From assembly GCA_036924085.1 (NCBI GenBank), contig JAVGWX010000018.1:24252348-24316347 (forward strand): a stretch of DNA of 64,000 bases. The letters run 5' to 3'. A model generated the notes under the pieces. The model worked only from the letters and a program-made list of their open reading frames with translations. It ran no database searches and had not been told where the DNA came from. Below are positions 53,190 to 63,705 of this stretch, piece after piece. Made by a program: the position numbers and the translations under genes. Position 1 is the first letter of the stretch. Each line of letters opens with the position of its first letter. The DNA comes from Ariolimax columbianus. Taxonomy: Eukaryota; Mollusca; Gastropoda; Stylommatophora; Arionidae.

Positions 53190-53445
53190 GTTGTTGTTGA
53201 CATTCGCCTTATTTCTCTATCCCCCAAAGCGGTGTGCGTTGCACTATGGTTTTTATTTTGCACCTGTTAGCCCAGTGCATCCGACTTTTGCATGCATTTT
53301 ATTTTAGTGTCTGCTTTCACTTGCATTTTCTAAGGATTTGCTTCCTCAGGGTAGCGGCCGGTGCTGTGATGGGTATCGAACCCAGCACCTTTGGGTTGTA
53401 AGCCATGTCAATTAACCACTAGCCCACACCATAATCACTTAGGAC
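53190..53445 (-). mobile_element. SINE1 copy, right arm
   Basis: Minus-strand head with CTAGTGGTTAATTGACATGG and GGGTTCGATACCCATC, as in the left arm copy; the T-to-A change in the B box flank is shared, so insertion predates the duplication. Confidence 0.83.
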
Positions 53446-53544
53446 AGTAAAATTCTTCATCAGTCTATATCTGTTGAAATGTGGAAACAAAGAAACCGCA
53501 GAACAAAGATTGGTGTCAGTCTATGAATATGTGCAAAGAAAGTT

Positions 53545-54355
53545 TATAGGTATGTCATTATATCTCGGTGCTGGTCTGTTAACATGAGGACAGATGACAT
53601 TATATCTAAGTGCTGGTCTGTTAACATGGGGACATATGACATATCTTGGTGCTGGTCTGTTAAAATGGGGACAGATGACGTTATATCTCGATGCTGGTCT
53701 GTTAACATGGAGACAGATCACATTATATCTTGGTGCTGGTCTGTTAACATGGCGACAGATGAAATTATATCTCGGTGCTGGTCTGTTAACATGGGGACAG
53801 ATAACATATCTCAGTGCTGGTCTGTTAACATGGGGACAGATGACATTATTTCTTGGAGCTGGTCTGTTAACATGGAGACAGATGACATTATATCTAAGTG
53901 TTGGTTTGTTAACATGGGGACAGATGAAATTATATCTAAGTGTTGGTCTGTTAACATGGGGACAGATGACATTATATCTTGGTGATGGTCTGTTAACATG
54001 GGGACATATGACATATCTCAGTGCTGGTCTGTTAAAATGGGGACAGATGACGTTATATCTCGATGCAGGTCTGTTAACATGAGGACAGATGACATTATAT
54101 CTAAGTGCTGGTCTGTTACCATGGGGACAGATGACGTTATATCTCGGTGCTGTTCTGTTAACTTGGGGACATATGACATTATATCTTGGTGCTGGCCTGT
54201 CATGGGGACAGATGACATAATATATTGGTGCTGGTCTGTTAATATGGGGACAGATGACATTATATCTCGGTGCTAGTCTGTTAACATGGGGACAGATGAC
54301 ATTATATCTCGGTGCTAGTCTGTTAACATGGGGACAGATGACATTATATCGAAGT
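53545..54355 (+). repeat. 42-bp minisatellite, right arm (about 19 units)
   Basis: Same variants as the outer parts of the left array, with the middle missing. The 412-codon minus-strand frame (53,521-54,759) runs through this array and the polypurine tract and is not a gene. Confidence 0.93.
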
Positions 54356-54590
54356 GCTGGAAAAAAATATGTCGGTGGAGAAGGCTGAGGAGGAGAAGAA
54401 AAAGGTGGAGGAGGAGGTGGAGAGTTATATAAAACAAAGAAGATGAGGAGGAGGTGTGGTAGGAGGTGAAAGAGAAGAAGAAAGAAGAAGTAGAAAAAGA
54501 AGAAGAAGTAGAAGAAAAAGAAGTAGAAGTAGAAAAAGAAGAATAAGATGTAAAAGAAGAAGAAGACATGGAAGAAGAAGAAGTCGCTCA
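54356..54590 (+). repeat. Polypurine tract, right arm
   Basis: GAAGAAGTAGAAAAAGAAG-type sequence, counterpart of 43,425-43,685, with a different internal arrangement. Confidence 0.88.
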
Positions 54591-55082
54591 TATACGAAAT
54601 GACCCGAACAAACCATCTCAAACGTAACAAAGAAATAACTTTATTAGCTTTCATCAGAACACAACTAATGCTTATCAAATATTGAAAATCAAATATGAAA
54701 ATAAATGGGATCAATATATATTCTGCGTCAAAGTTTCGGAACATGTTCCAAATGACCAACTTTGAACGGGTTGTTTAAAAGGGTTTACCGTACGTCTCCC
54801 TCCAAACATGGTGGTCTGTCTAAGACGTCTGTGATTACGGTACAGTTTGTTCTACAGATGGATGGATGAGTGCCGTGCTCTCATTCTGCCCCACTCAAAA
54901 ATACCCCAGTCTTCAGAACATGTTCTCCGTCATACCATCATCATACAAGTCAGTAAATTGGTCACAATTGGCAATTAAGAGAACATAAATTAGATACGAA
55001 TTTGAAAAACATTTATTGTGCACTAACATTGTCCCATACATCTTAACATAATTCCCACCAATATTAATGCATTTATTCCAGT

Positions 55083-55760
55083 GCTTTATCAGTGCAAGAA
55101 AAAAATGTCTCATTTGCGTTCGCCAGTCAATAGCCTGGGTACTATGAAAGCTGTTTCAAGACACGAGAAGAGGTTAAACAGTTTTCATATGCGATGTCTT
55201 CGAAGTATATTGAGCATAAAATGGCAGGGCAAGGTGACCAACTCGGAAATACTGAAACGTGCCATGATACCTTCCCTTTTGTCGACTCTGAGCAACAAGA
55301 GACTGAGATGACTGGGTCACGTGAAACGAATGTCAAATACCCGCATTCCAAAGCAGTTATTCCTGGGTGAACTCATATCAGGTACCAGATCCCAATGATG
55401 GCCTAAATTAAGATACAAGAACATTTGCAAAAGATCCATGAACGATTTTACGATCAATCCAAATATCTGGGACGAGATTGTAGAGGATAGAGCTACACGG
55501 AGAGCAACCTTGAGAGCAGGCATCGAGTCATCAGAGCTACTTCTGGCGACAAAGATGGAAGACAAGCGACGCAAAAAAAAAAAGGAGTCTTCATCACACC
55601 AATCGAACCTTTTCTGTTTACACTGCTGTCATCCCTGTCAATCGATAATCGGTAAAATCAGCCACGAAAGTCGATGTCCCTCTAGGACAGAAGCTGCTAC
55701 CGCCATCTCTACAACAGACCAGCTTACTGACCGTTTGTCAAGGCGCAAACGGCCATAGTC
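55083..55760 (+). mobile_element. Endonuclease/RT LINE C-terminus with zinc finger, right arm
   Basis: Plus strand: KAVSRHEKRLNSFHMRCLRS, IKWQGKVTNSEILKRAM, NKRLR*LGHVKRMSNTRIP; then in frame 55,438-55,758 INPNIWDEIVEDRATRR, MEDKRRKKKK, CLHCCHPCQSIIGKISHESR with the terminal C (C-x-x-C ... H-x4-C finger). It shows the coding end that is frameshifted in the left arm. A TGA after NKRLR (the usual Trp) and loss of everything 5' make it inactive. Confidence 0.82.
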
Positions 55761-55764
55761 TGGG

Positions 55765-56461
55765 TACCCATGATGAGCTCACTTTGCAGAAATTCAATCG
55801 ATCATGCATTATGCTGTAGACTAAACCACGCGAACACAGTATTTCTGTTACCGCACTGTCTATCGTTACTATTCTTTCCCCTCGAATTATCTCCCCTACC
55901 CACAATTGCTTCTGTTGTAATCTTAACAGGATGCACAGGTATGGCTTCAATCAGCATTTTTAAAGCGTCCTTGAGAAAACGTACCGATAATTATGGCACC
56001 GCTTAACCTGACACACACTTCTCACCATAGCAGAAAGCATTTCCTTATGAATATCATTTGAAGTGCATTTTCCCTCGCCTTTCACACTTGCTTAAATAAA
56101 CCCCACCACCCAACAGCTGTTTTTTATGTACTCTCTGTGAGTAAGAACGCCATATGTAATCTCGGCTACGCACGTGCATGCGACACCTAGCGTCTGCTAA
56201 ATAAGTAATCACAAAGCTGGATGTTGCTGCCACCTAGAGTCTGCTACTTACAGTAATCACAAAGCTAGATGATGCTGCTACCTTTAGAAACTATCAGCTA
56301 CGTCGTTCAGCTATTCCCTAATCAAAAACATAGAATCAAAAACTAGAGAAAACAATATAAGATTTATTTACATTGTATTATACAGTAAGCCGCAGGAAGT
56401 CCTAAAAAATCTACTACACAGCCCAAGCCTTCGGTTACCTAGCAACACTGATGCATGTTCG
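55765..56461. other. No gene seen; counterpart of 41,546-42,255
   Basis: Shared non-coding sequence of the arms with two diverged copies of a GATGTTGCTGCCACCTAG-type motif. Confidence 0.5.
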
Positions 56462-56760
56462 GCTTGGCTTCGTTCGTTCGTTCTTAATCTCCCGCTACCA
56501 AACCCTGACACGGGCCTAAGTAGCAGAATGAAGTCCAGAGAACAGAATGCGCTGTGTCGTAGTTTACAGCTTGGCTGCGATATTTGCACCTTTCGGTGCA
56601 ACACATCCGATTTCAGCAATCATTTTTTGAGTACCGGGTTAGCATTCCCTCTTTGATCCCTTCTCTTTAGCCATACTGCCCTGCTGCGGCCTGTTATCCA
56701 GGATCACCGCGTGGAGGCGAAGAAGGGTCTTGGCAGCTCTGGTTTGCTGGCCCTGACATT
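56462..56760 (+). repeat. Dispersed 'CTCCCGCTAC' repeat, right arm copy
   Basis: GGCTTGGCTTCGTTCGTTCG, CTCCCGCTACCAAACCCTGA, TTTTTTGAGTACCGGGTTAG; counterpart of 41,221-41,545. Confidence 0.7.
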
Positions 56761-57017
56761 AGTTATCAGCTAAGCATCACTGACCCTGACACTTGTAGTC
56801 AGCTATGAGTCACTGACCGTGACGCTAGTAGTCAGCTACGAGTCACTGACCCTGACACTAGTAGTCAGCTGCGAGTCACTGACCCTGACGCTAGTAGTCA
56901 GCTACGAGTCACTGACCCTGACGCTAGCAGTCAGCTACGAGTCACTGACCCTGACGCTAGCAGTCAGCTACGATTCACTGACCCTGACGCTAGCAGTCAG
57001 CTACGAGTCACTGACAA
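56761..57017 (+). repeat. 33-bp minisatellite inside the dispersed repeat, right arm
   Basis: About eight units with GACGCTAGTAGTCAGCTACG and AGTCACTGACCCT; here nearly all are 33 bp, whereas the left arm also has 27-bp units. Confidence 0.86.
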
Positions 57018-57224
57018 ATATTACAAGTACAGTGCAAGGTCCCACATTTTGTTTACATCGTTCACTGTGTTTCCTAAGACGAAGTACTAGGTGTTTTGCA
57101 CCTTACATTCTGGTGAATCCATATTCAGTACGAACTTTAAATGGACTCACATCCCATAGGTTTCCTTCACTGCAGGTTCAGGAATCTGAACACAGACATG
57201 GCCCCTTACTGGAAATGACAGGAT

Positions 57225-57838
57225 ATCAGGTCAGGTTAGGTCATCCCGTAACCCGTGAGGCTGTTGGGGGACACATGAAGACAACCTCACAACTCCACGC
57301 CACCCTTCTCTGTCGGCGGATGTTGCCTGTACCTGTTCTGGTCCAATCTTTTATGTTGTCCTCCCACCTGATATTGGGCCGACCTCTTCGTCGTCTGCCT
57401 TGCACCTTTCCGTGGAGGATCGTATTTGCAAAACCATTTGATTTCGATATGTGACCGTACGAAGCGAGTTTCCGTTTTAAATATCTGGGTTCGATTGTCA
57501 GTGATGAAGGATCAAAATGTGAGGTGTTGGCCAGAATAGCACAGACAATAACGGCGCTTGCACGGCTTAACACAATCTGGCAAGATAAACGGTTAGCACT
57601 ATGCACGAAAATCAGATTAATACGTACACTGGTCCTGTCAATATTCCTCTATGCTTGTGAGACATGGACAGTTACAGCTGACCTTCATCGAAGGAAACAG
57701 GCCTTGGAGATGAGATGTTTCCGAAGACTTTTAAACGTCACGTACAAAGATCGAGTTACAAATGAGGAAATACGAGATAGAATTACAACAGCAATATGGC
57801 CTTTTGAAGACCTCATGGCAACTGAAAGGATATAACCG
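57225..57838 (-). mobile_element. (CCTGA)n-tailed LINE with 5' inversion, right arm
   Basis: Counterpart of 40,028-40,640 with the identical inversion junction near 57,472-57,480 (AGCGAGTTTCCGTTTTAAAT). The plus-strand frame 57,524-57,835 has YACETWT where the left arm has YANETWT. Confidence 0.85.
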
Positions 57839-58216
57839 CTGCCAAATATTGCCACTAAGTCCAGGACAAAATATGTAAAGGTGGGCGATGTATTTATTTC
57901 TCCTGATTGGTGAAAAAAATAAGATAAATTATTTAATGCCTAGTATATTGTAAGATGCGACTAAAGGCTGTGCATGGATGTGACAAAAAAATAATGTAAA
58001 AATTAGTTCTACCGTACTGCAAATGAAAAGAATCATGTTTTCTAAAAGCTCATTTTGTTAAGTAAAATACAAGGCTGGACATGTGATTCAAGAAATGACG
58101 GGACGTGATTTTGATTTGATTCCATGAACTCCATGCATGCCTTAAAAGGGACGACTAAAGTGAGTTGTGCATTATATTAGCAGCTTCATCCTGCTAGACA
58201 ATAGTTACAGAATCGA
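57839..58216. other. No gene seen; counterpart of 39,650-40,027
   Basis: AT-rich arm sequence without recognised features. Confidence 0.55.
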
Positions 58217-58570
58217 CTACTGCAAGAGCATGCAACGTTCTTTGTCGCAGGTTTCTTGATCGAAGTCGACTGTGCTGGTACCACTGTGCTTCGGCTGGCG
58301 TGATAAAAGACAAGAAAGAGGACCAGCTATAGTTAGTGCCTCCTGCTTCAAGTCAAGCCATGCAATCTGTATATCCAACCAGTGCCTTTCGCGTTGATCG
58401 TCCACGACAACGGGTGATGAGCCCTGGGCATCGTGTAGGATAAGTGGTAGTAGATGCGAAATGTCTCAACAAAGTGTTGCGCGGGAGAATCCGGTGACGA
58501 CACAATTAGTGGTCCTGTTTTTCGTATGGTGTAAACAATGCACAACCTGCAACAAAGAAAATATTTTTTA
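58217..58570 (-). other. Unassigned conserved frame, right arm
   Basis: Counterpart of 39,291-39,647, 62 codons open on the minus strand from a GTG (58,405) to the stop at 58,217: DDQRERHWLDIQIAWLD and DQETCDKERCMLLQ. No family recognised. Confidence 0.25.
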
Positions 58571-58574
58571 TAAG

Positions 58575-59040
58575 ATTTTGTGTTTACTGTAGTGCACCGA
58601 CCATATGGTGGGTTGCAGGTAAGATTTGGTGTTTTCTGTAGTGCACCGACCATACAGTGGGTTAGAGGTAAGATTTAGTGTTTACTGTAGTAAACCGACC
58701 ATACAGTGGGTTAGAAGTAAGATTTAGTGTTTACTGTAGTAAACCGACCATACAGTGGGTTAGAAGTAAGATTTAGTGTTTACTGTAGTAAACCGACCAT
58801 ACAGTGGGTTAGAGGTAAGATTTAGTGTTTACTGTAGTAAACAGACCATACAGTGGGTTAGAAGTAAGATTTAATGTTTACTGTAGTAAACCGACCATAC
58901 AGTGGGTTAGAAGTAAGATTTAGTGTTTACTGTAGTACACCGACCATATAGTGGGTTAGAAGTAAGATTTAGTGTTTACTGTAGTACTCCGAGCATACAG
59001 TGGGTTAGAAGTAAGATTGAGTTTTTACTGTAGTACACCA
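58575..59040 (-). repeat. 49-bp minisatellite, right arm (about 9 units)
   Basis: Complement of the left unit: GATTTAGTGTTTACTGTAGT, AAACCGACCATACAGTGGGT, TAGAAGTAA. Confidence 0.93.
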
Positions 59041-59110
59041 TATGTTGTTAGTCCATCGTAATCGATGAGGACCACTTTGTCAGCATTCACTGTAAACTGT
59101 TCACATGAGG

Positions 59111-59398
59111 TCAAACATGGCTAAATAAGCCAATCTGAGCATTGAATTGTCTGTTGCACTTTATACAGGGAAATAAGACACCTCCTTCCACCGGGGTTGA
59201 AGAAGGGTTGGTGTGAGTTGACTTGCAGAGCGAGCGTCTCTGGATGGCCTCATCTATTCTTGATGACTCTTGTCTCTGGATGGCCTCATCTATTCTTGAT
59301 GACTCTTGTCTCTGGATGGCCTCATCTATTCTTGATGACTCTTGTCTCTGGATGGCCTCATCTATTCTTGATGACTCTTGTCTCAACACCCTCAGCAA
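59111..59398 (-). mobile_element. LINE C-terminal zinc finger with four 12-residue repeats, right arm
   Basis: Same frame as 37,927-38,358 but with four RQESSRIDEAIQ repeats; the finger FPCIKCNRQFNAQIGLFSH and the stop after HV are unchanged. Confidence 0.6.
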
Positions 59399-59454
59399 TA
59401 GTGCTGCGTCAGTCTGTGATTGGTGGCGATTCTTTCCTATCGATTATATGATGA

Positions 59455-59620
59455 CATAGAGGTAAGATTTTGTGTTTACTGTAGAACATCGATTAAATGG
59501 TGATAGAGGTACGATTTTGTATTTACTGTTGTACACCGATGATATGATGACATAGAGTTAAGATTTTGTGTTTACTGTAGTACACCGATTATATGGTTGA
59601 TTTAGAGGTAAGATTTCTCT
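59455..59620 (-). repeat. Short tandem units near 50 bp, right arm
   Basis: GTAAGATTTTGTGTTTACTG units, counterpart of 37,735-37,890. Confidence 0.7.
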
Positions 59621-59764
59621 TATACCGAGGATCATAGTTGTTTTTACTTGTGAATGCACAAGCCGACAAAGTGACATGTTGCTACTCAGATATTAAGCTC
59701 GCAATATCACTAGACCTTTAAAATAATAATGCGAATCAAAACTTAACATGCAATCCCCTAGTTG

Positions 59765-59895
59765 TGGATCCGATATGAAGTGTCGTCTGCCTCATTTGGA
59801 AGTAGGCCTGTTTCTTACAATTTATTGTTGTTTTACTTTTTATTTTACCCGACCCTGACAAACATGTCCGATCAGTTTGTTTTGCCTGACCAGAC
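59765..59895 (-). mobile_element. SINE2 5' end fragment, right arm
   Basis: Complement has GGTCAGGCAAAACAAACTGA and GTCAGGGTCGGGTAAAAT; counterpart of 37,432-37,560. Confidence 0.5.
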
Positions 59896-59899
59896 TTTG

Positions 59900-60410
59900 T
59901 TACGGTTCCAGAAGCATCGATGCTCATTCCCTTTTGCCCAATGCCATATACTGGTGTCTGGGCGTGTTAGTTGTTGTCTAGTGCCATACATAGTGTTCCA
60001 TTTATCTGGCCTCATAGGAAGAAGCATTCTCCTAGCATCGTTAAGCGCCGATCACTCAAAGAGATAATGACCAACTGTGGCATATGGGCGTGTACACAGC
60101 TGGCACTGTGGTGTGTGTTGTGGTTGGATTATGTTCAGGTGCTTGTTACGTGGAATGTGTTTGGTTCTCAGCCAGAAAATGGTACTATGATTCTGTCTAT
60201 GTGAGTTGATTGATGCTGTAATTTAGATTGGGGCTTGCCGTTTGTGACCTCCATTCCCGTGTTTCCCATGGTCTATCTGTTCAGACAAGTCTCTGTGATT
60301 GCTGGTATGAGCTGCTTGGCTGTTTTATGGCTGTCGCAGCATGTGGCAATTCTTGTCTTTATCCCTTCTTTGCTAGTCTGTCCACCTTGTCGTTGTCATG
60401 TGTGCTAGTG
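59900..60410 (-). mobile_element. LINE RNase H / C-terminal fragment, right arm
   Basis: Counterpart of 36,925-37,430; the minus strand carries the CQLCTxPYATVGHYLFE zinc-knuckle-like end. Plus-strand frames here are shadows. Confidence 0.6.
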
Positions 60411-60439
60411 TTCATAGATCCACTGTATGATAAATGAAA

Positions 60440-60978
60440 ATGTGGTCTGCGTTTAGAGATACTTGGATAAGATTAGGTCTACATCTATATATACTTTGAT
60501 AAGATCATGTCTACGTCTAGAGATGCTTGGATACGATTAGGTCAACATTTTGAGATACTTGGATAAGATTAGATCTACGTCTAGAGATACTTGGATAAGA
60601 TTAGGTCTACGTCTAGAGATACTTGGATAAGTTTAGGTCTACGTGTTGAGATACTTGGATAAGATTAGGTCAACATCTACAGATACTTGGATAAGATTAG
60701 GTCTACGTCTAGAAATACTGGAATAATATTAGGTCTACGTCTAGAAACACTTGGATAAGATTAGGTCAACATTTAGAGATAGTTGGATAAGATTAGGTCT
60801 ACGTCTAGAAACACTTGGATAAGATTAGGTCAACATTTCGAGATAGTTGGATAAGATTAGGTCTACGTCTAGAGATACTTGGAAAAGAGCAGGTCTACGT
60901 CTAGAGATACTTGGATAGGATTAGATCTACGTCTACAGATACTTGGATAAGATTAGGTTAACAACTAGAGATACTTTG
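60440..60978 (-). repeat. 32-bp minisatellite, right arm (about 16 units)
   Basis: GATACTTGGATAAGATTAGG, TCTACGTCTAGA. Longer than the left array, with a two-unit subrepeat (AACATTT[A/C]GAGATAGTTGG) near 60,770-60,850. Confidence 0.9.
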
Positions 60979-61174
60979 ATAAATATAAAATGGCTTTGTG
61001 ACCACCAAAGAAAAGCCGTCAAATGCGGGTAAATTGGATGCGGTTAAAGCTAGCTAACTTAACACACCCGCTCACTAACACGTTAAGTCTACTTTCTTAC
61101 TTTTTGAGTAGCTAGACCGTGGCTCTGGGTCATTAGTCGGTCAGAACTCGCCGTTACATTTTTCATTGCTACAG

Positions 61175-61271
61175 ATTTTCGTTTGTAATAGATGCTCGAA
61201 TCAGCTACATCTGTACAGTCATTCTTAACCAGGCCATATACTGGGAGTGGTCGCAATTGTTGGTATCTCAA
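61175..61271 (+). other. Candidate 97-bp internal exon, right arm
   Basis: Acceptor-like TTTTTCATTGCTACAG before it and donor GTAAGTTTC after it. One open frame (SFVIDARISYICTV, ILNQAIYWEWSQLL) with phase 1 at the start and a whole codon at the end. Identical to the left arm. Confidence 0.25.
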
Positions 61272-61304
61272 GTAAGTTTCTTTGTTTATGGGCAATATTG
61301 TGAG

Positions 61305-61640
61305 TTTGAATGTTCAAATTTGATTTATGTGGACTATTGTGAAAGTTTGAAGGCTCTAGCTTGATTTCTGTGGCTTACTGTGAAAGTTTGAAGGTTCTAA
61401 CTTGATTTATGTGGACTACTGTGAACGTTTGAAGATTCTAACTTGATTTATGTGGACTACTGTGAACGTTTGAAGGTTCTAACTTGATTTCTGTGGACTA
61501 CTGTGAAAGTTTGAATGTTCTAGCTTGGTTTATGTGTACAACAGTGAGATTTTGAATGTTCCAATTCGACTTCTGTGGATTACTGTGAAAGTGTCAAGGC
61601 TCTAGCTTAATTTATGGGGACAGCTGTGAGAGGTTGAAAG
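61305..61640 (-). repeat. 41-bp minisatellite, right arm (about 8 units)
   Basis: TTGAAGGTTCTAACTTGATT, TATGTGGACTACTGTGAAC; counterpart of 35,870-36,290. Confidence 0.88.
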
Positions 61641-61723
61641 TTTTTATCTTAGTTTCTGTGGACGTGACAATGTTCAAAGGTTCTAGCTTAATTTGTTTGC
61701 GTGCTATTGCTGTTTTAGTAGAT

Positions 61724-61870
61724 CAAGTCTGGGCCACACAGTTATTACACACTGAGATCTGCCAAAACAATCAAGTCTGGGCCACACAGTTATTACACAC
61801 TGAGATCTCTGCCAAAACAATCAAGTCTGTGCCACACAGTTATTACACACTGAGATCTGTCAAAACATCA
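61724..61870 (+). repeat. 48-bp triplication, right arm only
   Basis: Three units with TCAAGTCTGGGCCACACAGT, TATTACACACTGAGATCT. The left arm has about 1.5 diverged units at 35,625-35,690. Confidence 0.88.
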
Positions 61871-62002
61871 ATTTTCTGCCTTACCTTTGCTACACACATA
61901 ACTATCTCTCAAAATAATCATCTCTCGGCCTACTGTTACTACACTGTTATAAAAGACCAGTTTTATGTAAAAGTAAATTTGTTAACGCGAATTTTGATAT
62001 AT

Positions 62003-62221
62003 TTAAAGTAAATTAGTTTTGTGTGAAAGTGGATTTATCTTTTTAGGTTCTTGGATGTCATCATGCAAACGAGCCATATTAGCTTTCTGCAGAAGTAGAT
62101 ATATAATAATACTGTCATATCCTCCAAAGACATGAATGTGCTCTTCAAACTCATCATTTAATAATGAAGTAGATTCTTTCCATTTGTTTGACAGGAAGAC
62201 GAAATATTTATTGAATCGCCA
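62003..62221 (-). other. Unassigned conserved frame, right arm
   Basis: Counterpart of 35,274-35,492 with a single amino-acid difference (Lys for Glu). No family recognised. Confidence 0.25.
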
Positions 62222-62277
62222 CTGAAATATGACAACATCGAATACACATTGCACATGGGGAACTGAGACCTACGCCC

Positions 62278-62455
62278 GGTCAGGTAAAACATACCCATCA
62301 GACAATGTTAGTTAAGGTCAGGTAAAACATACCCATCAGACAATGTTAGTTAAGGTCAGGTAAAACATACTCATCAGACAATGTTAGCCGGGGTCAGGTA
62401 AATCATACTGATCAGACAATGTTAATTAGGGTCAGGTAAACACACTGACGAAGGA
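62278..62455 (+). repeat. 38-bp SINE2-head minisatellite, right arm
   Basis: GGTCAGGTAAAACATACCCA, TCAGACAATGTTAGTTAA in about 4.5 units; counterpart of 35,010-35,225. Confidence 0.82.
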
Positions 62456-62459
62456 CCTC

Positions 62460-62489
62460 TCCCCCCCCCCCCCCCAAAAAAAAAAAAAA
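62460..62489. repeat. poly(C) then poly(A) tract
   Basis: About 16 C followed by 14 A at the 5' truncation point of the next LINE fragment. Confidence 0.88.
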
Positions 62490-62992
62490 GAGTAGTGGTA
62501 CAGTGGGTTCCATCCCACTGCAACGAAAAGGCAGACAGACTGGCAAAAGAAGGTGTAAGACTACCACAACCAGATTCTAGTGTGACTTATGAAGAGTCCA
62601 AAAGGCTTATTAGGGCCAGATAGATGGACACGTGGGAAATAGAGCATGCTGGCTACACAAAAAATGATGCCTATTACCAGTTGAACAGAAGAGAGCAGGT
62701 AGTGGTCTTCAGACTCCGCACAGGTCACAACAGACTAAGGTACCATCTATTCAATAAACTGAAGATAGGTGCTACTGATGAATGCACTTGTGGTACAGGG
62801 AAAATGACTCCTGAACATTTGCTGCAAAATCGCCCGACATACGAGGACCAGAGAAAGCACATGTGCCCATCACCAGTGCCAACACTAGACAAGCTCTATG
62901 GCAGTGTCGACAGCCTCAGGAAGGATGGCCGCTACTTTCTTAGAACAAATTCAAGTTGACGTCTGACAGCGTACGATGAAGAAGAAGGAGGA
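62490..62992 (+). mobile_element. jockey/I-like LINE, 5'-truncated copy, right arm
   Basis: Counterpart of 34,452-34,975. A 12-base deletion removes the segment between the RNase H His and Glu (ATCCCACTGCAACGAAAAGG), and a TAG replaces the Y codon before MDTWEIEHAGYT, so the frame starts only at 62,624. Tail GATGAAGAAGAAGG. Confidence 0.83.
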
Positions 62993-63004
62993 TGTTGTTG
63001 TTCA

Positions 63005-63345
63005 ATGCCCACAGTGAGTAAGTTTACTCTTTTGTGTGCCCTGAAAAGAGTGTTAAGTGGCAGGTTGTGGTAGCTTTCGTCCCATCCCTGTCATGCCGTT
63101 GAAGGTGGCCTTCCTGGTGGTTTTTCATCTGCGTTGCGCTCACTATTACGGAGATCACACCTCGTCAGCCAGACTGCCTGAAAACGGCCTGTTTCCAGAA
63201 AACGCTAAATGGAAGAGAGACTGTGGTCTTGGTCAGTGAATTGTGCCTGACCCTGACACAACGTCCTGGTCAGTATGTTGTGCCTGACCCTGACACGACG
63301 TCCTGGCCAGTATGTTGTGCCTGGCTAGACTAGCGTCTCAGTTAC
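63005..63345 (-). mobile_element. SINE2 copy, right arm
   Basis: Complement of 34,141-34,451, including GTTGTTCAATGCCCACAGTG (tail side) and CCTGACCCTGACACAACGTC. The right arm has an extra tandem copy of the head unit (63,240-63,320). Confidence 0.62.
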
Positions 63346-63359
63346 CCGTATGCAGCACA

Positions 63360-63705
63360 TGAGCTGCAGCGGTCAGCGACCCATAGCTGACTGCTAGCGC
63401 CAGAGCCAGCGAACCAGAGCTGTCAAGACCCGTCTACACCTCCACGCGATGATCCTGGATAACAGGCTGGAACAGAGCAGACTGGCTAAGGAGAAGGGAT
63501 GGAAGAGGGAATGCTAACCCGGTACTCAAAAAATGGTTGCTTAAGGCAGATGTGTTGGACTGAAAGGTGCAAATATCGCAGTCAAGCTGTAAACTACGAC
63601 ACAACGCATTCCTTTCTCTGGACTACATTCTGCTGCATAATCCCTTTGAGGGTTTAGTAGCGGGAGATTGAGAACGAACGAAGCCAAGCCAAGCCAAGCC
63701 AAGTT
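63360..63705 (-). repeat. Dispersed 'CTCCCGCTAC' repeat, right arm copy near the edge
   Basis: Complement of 33,785-34,140; the outer edge has AAGCCAAGCCAAGCCAAGCC, a four-fold repeat of a 5-bp unit (single or double in other copies). Confidence 0.66.

Noticed and set aside
53521..54759. A 412-codon protein
   Set aside because: The frame runs through a 42-bp minisatellite and a polypurine tract; the matching frame in the other arm has different length and ends.
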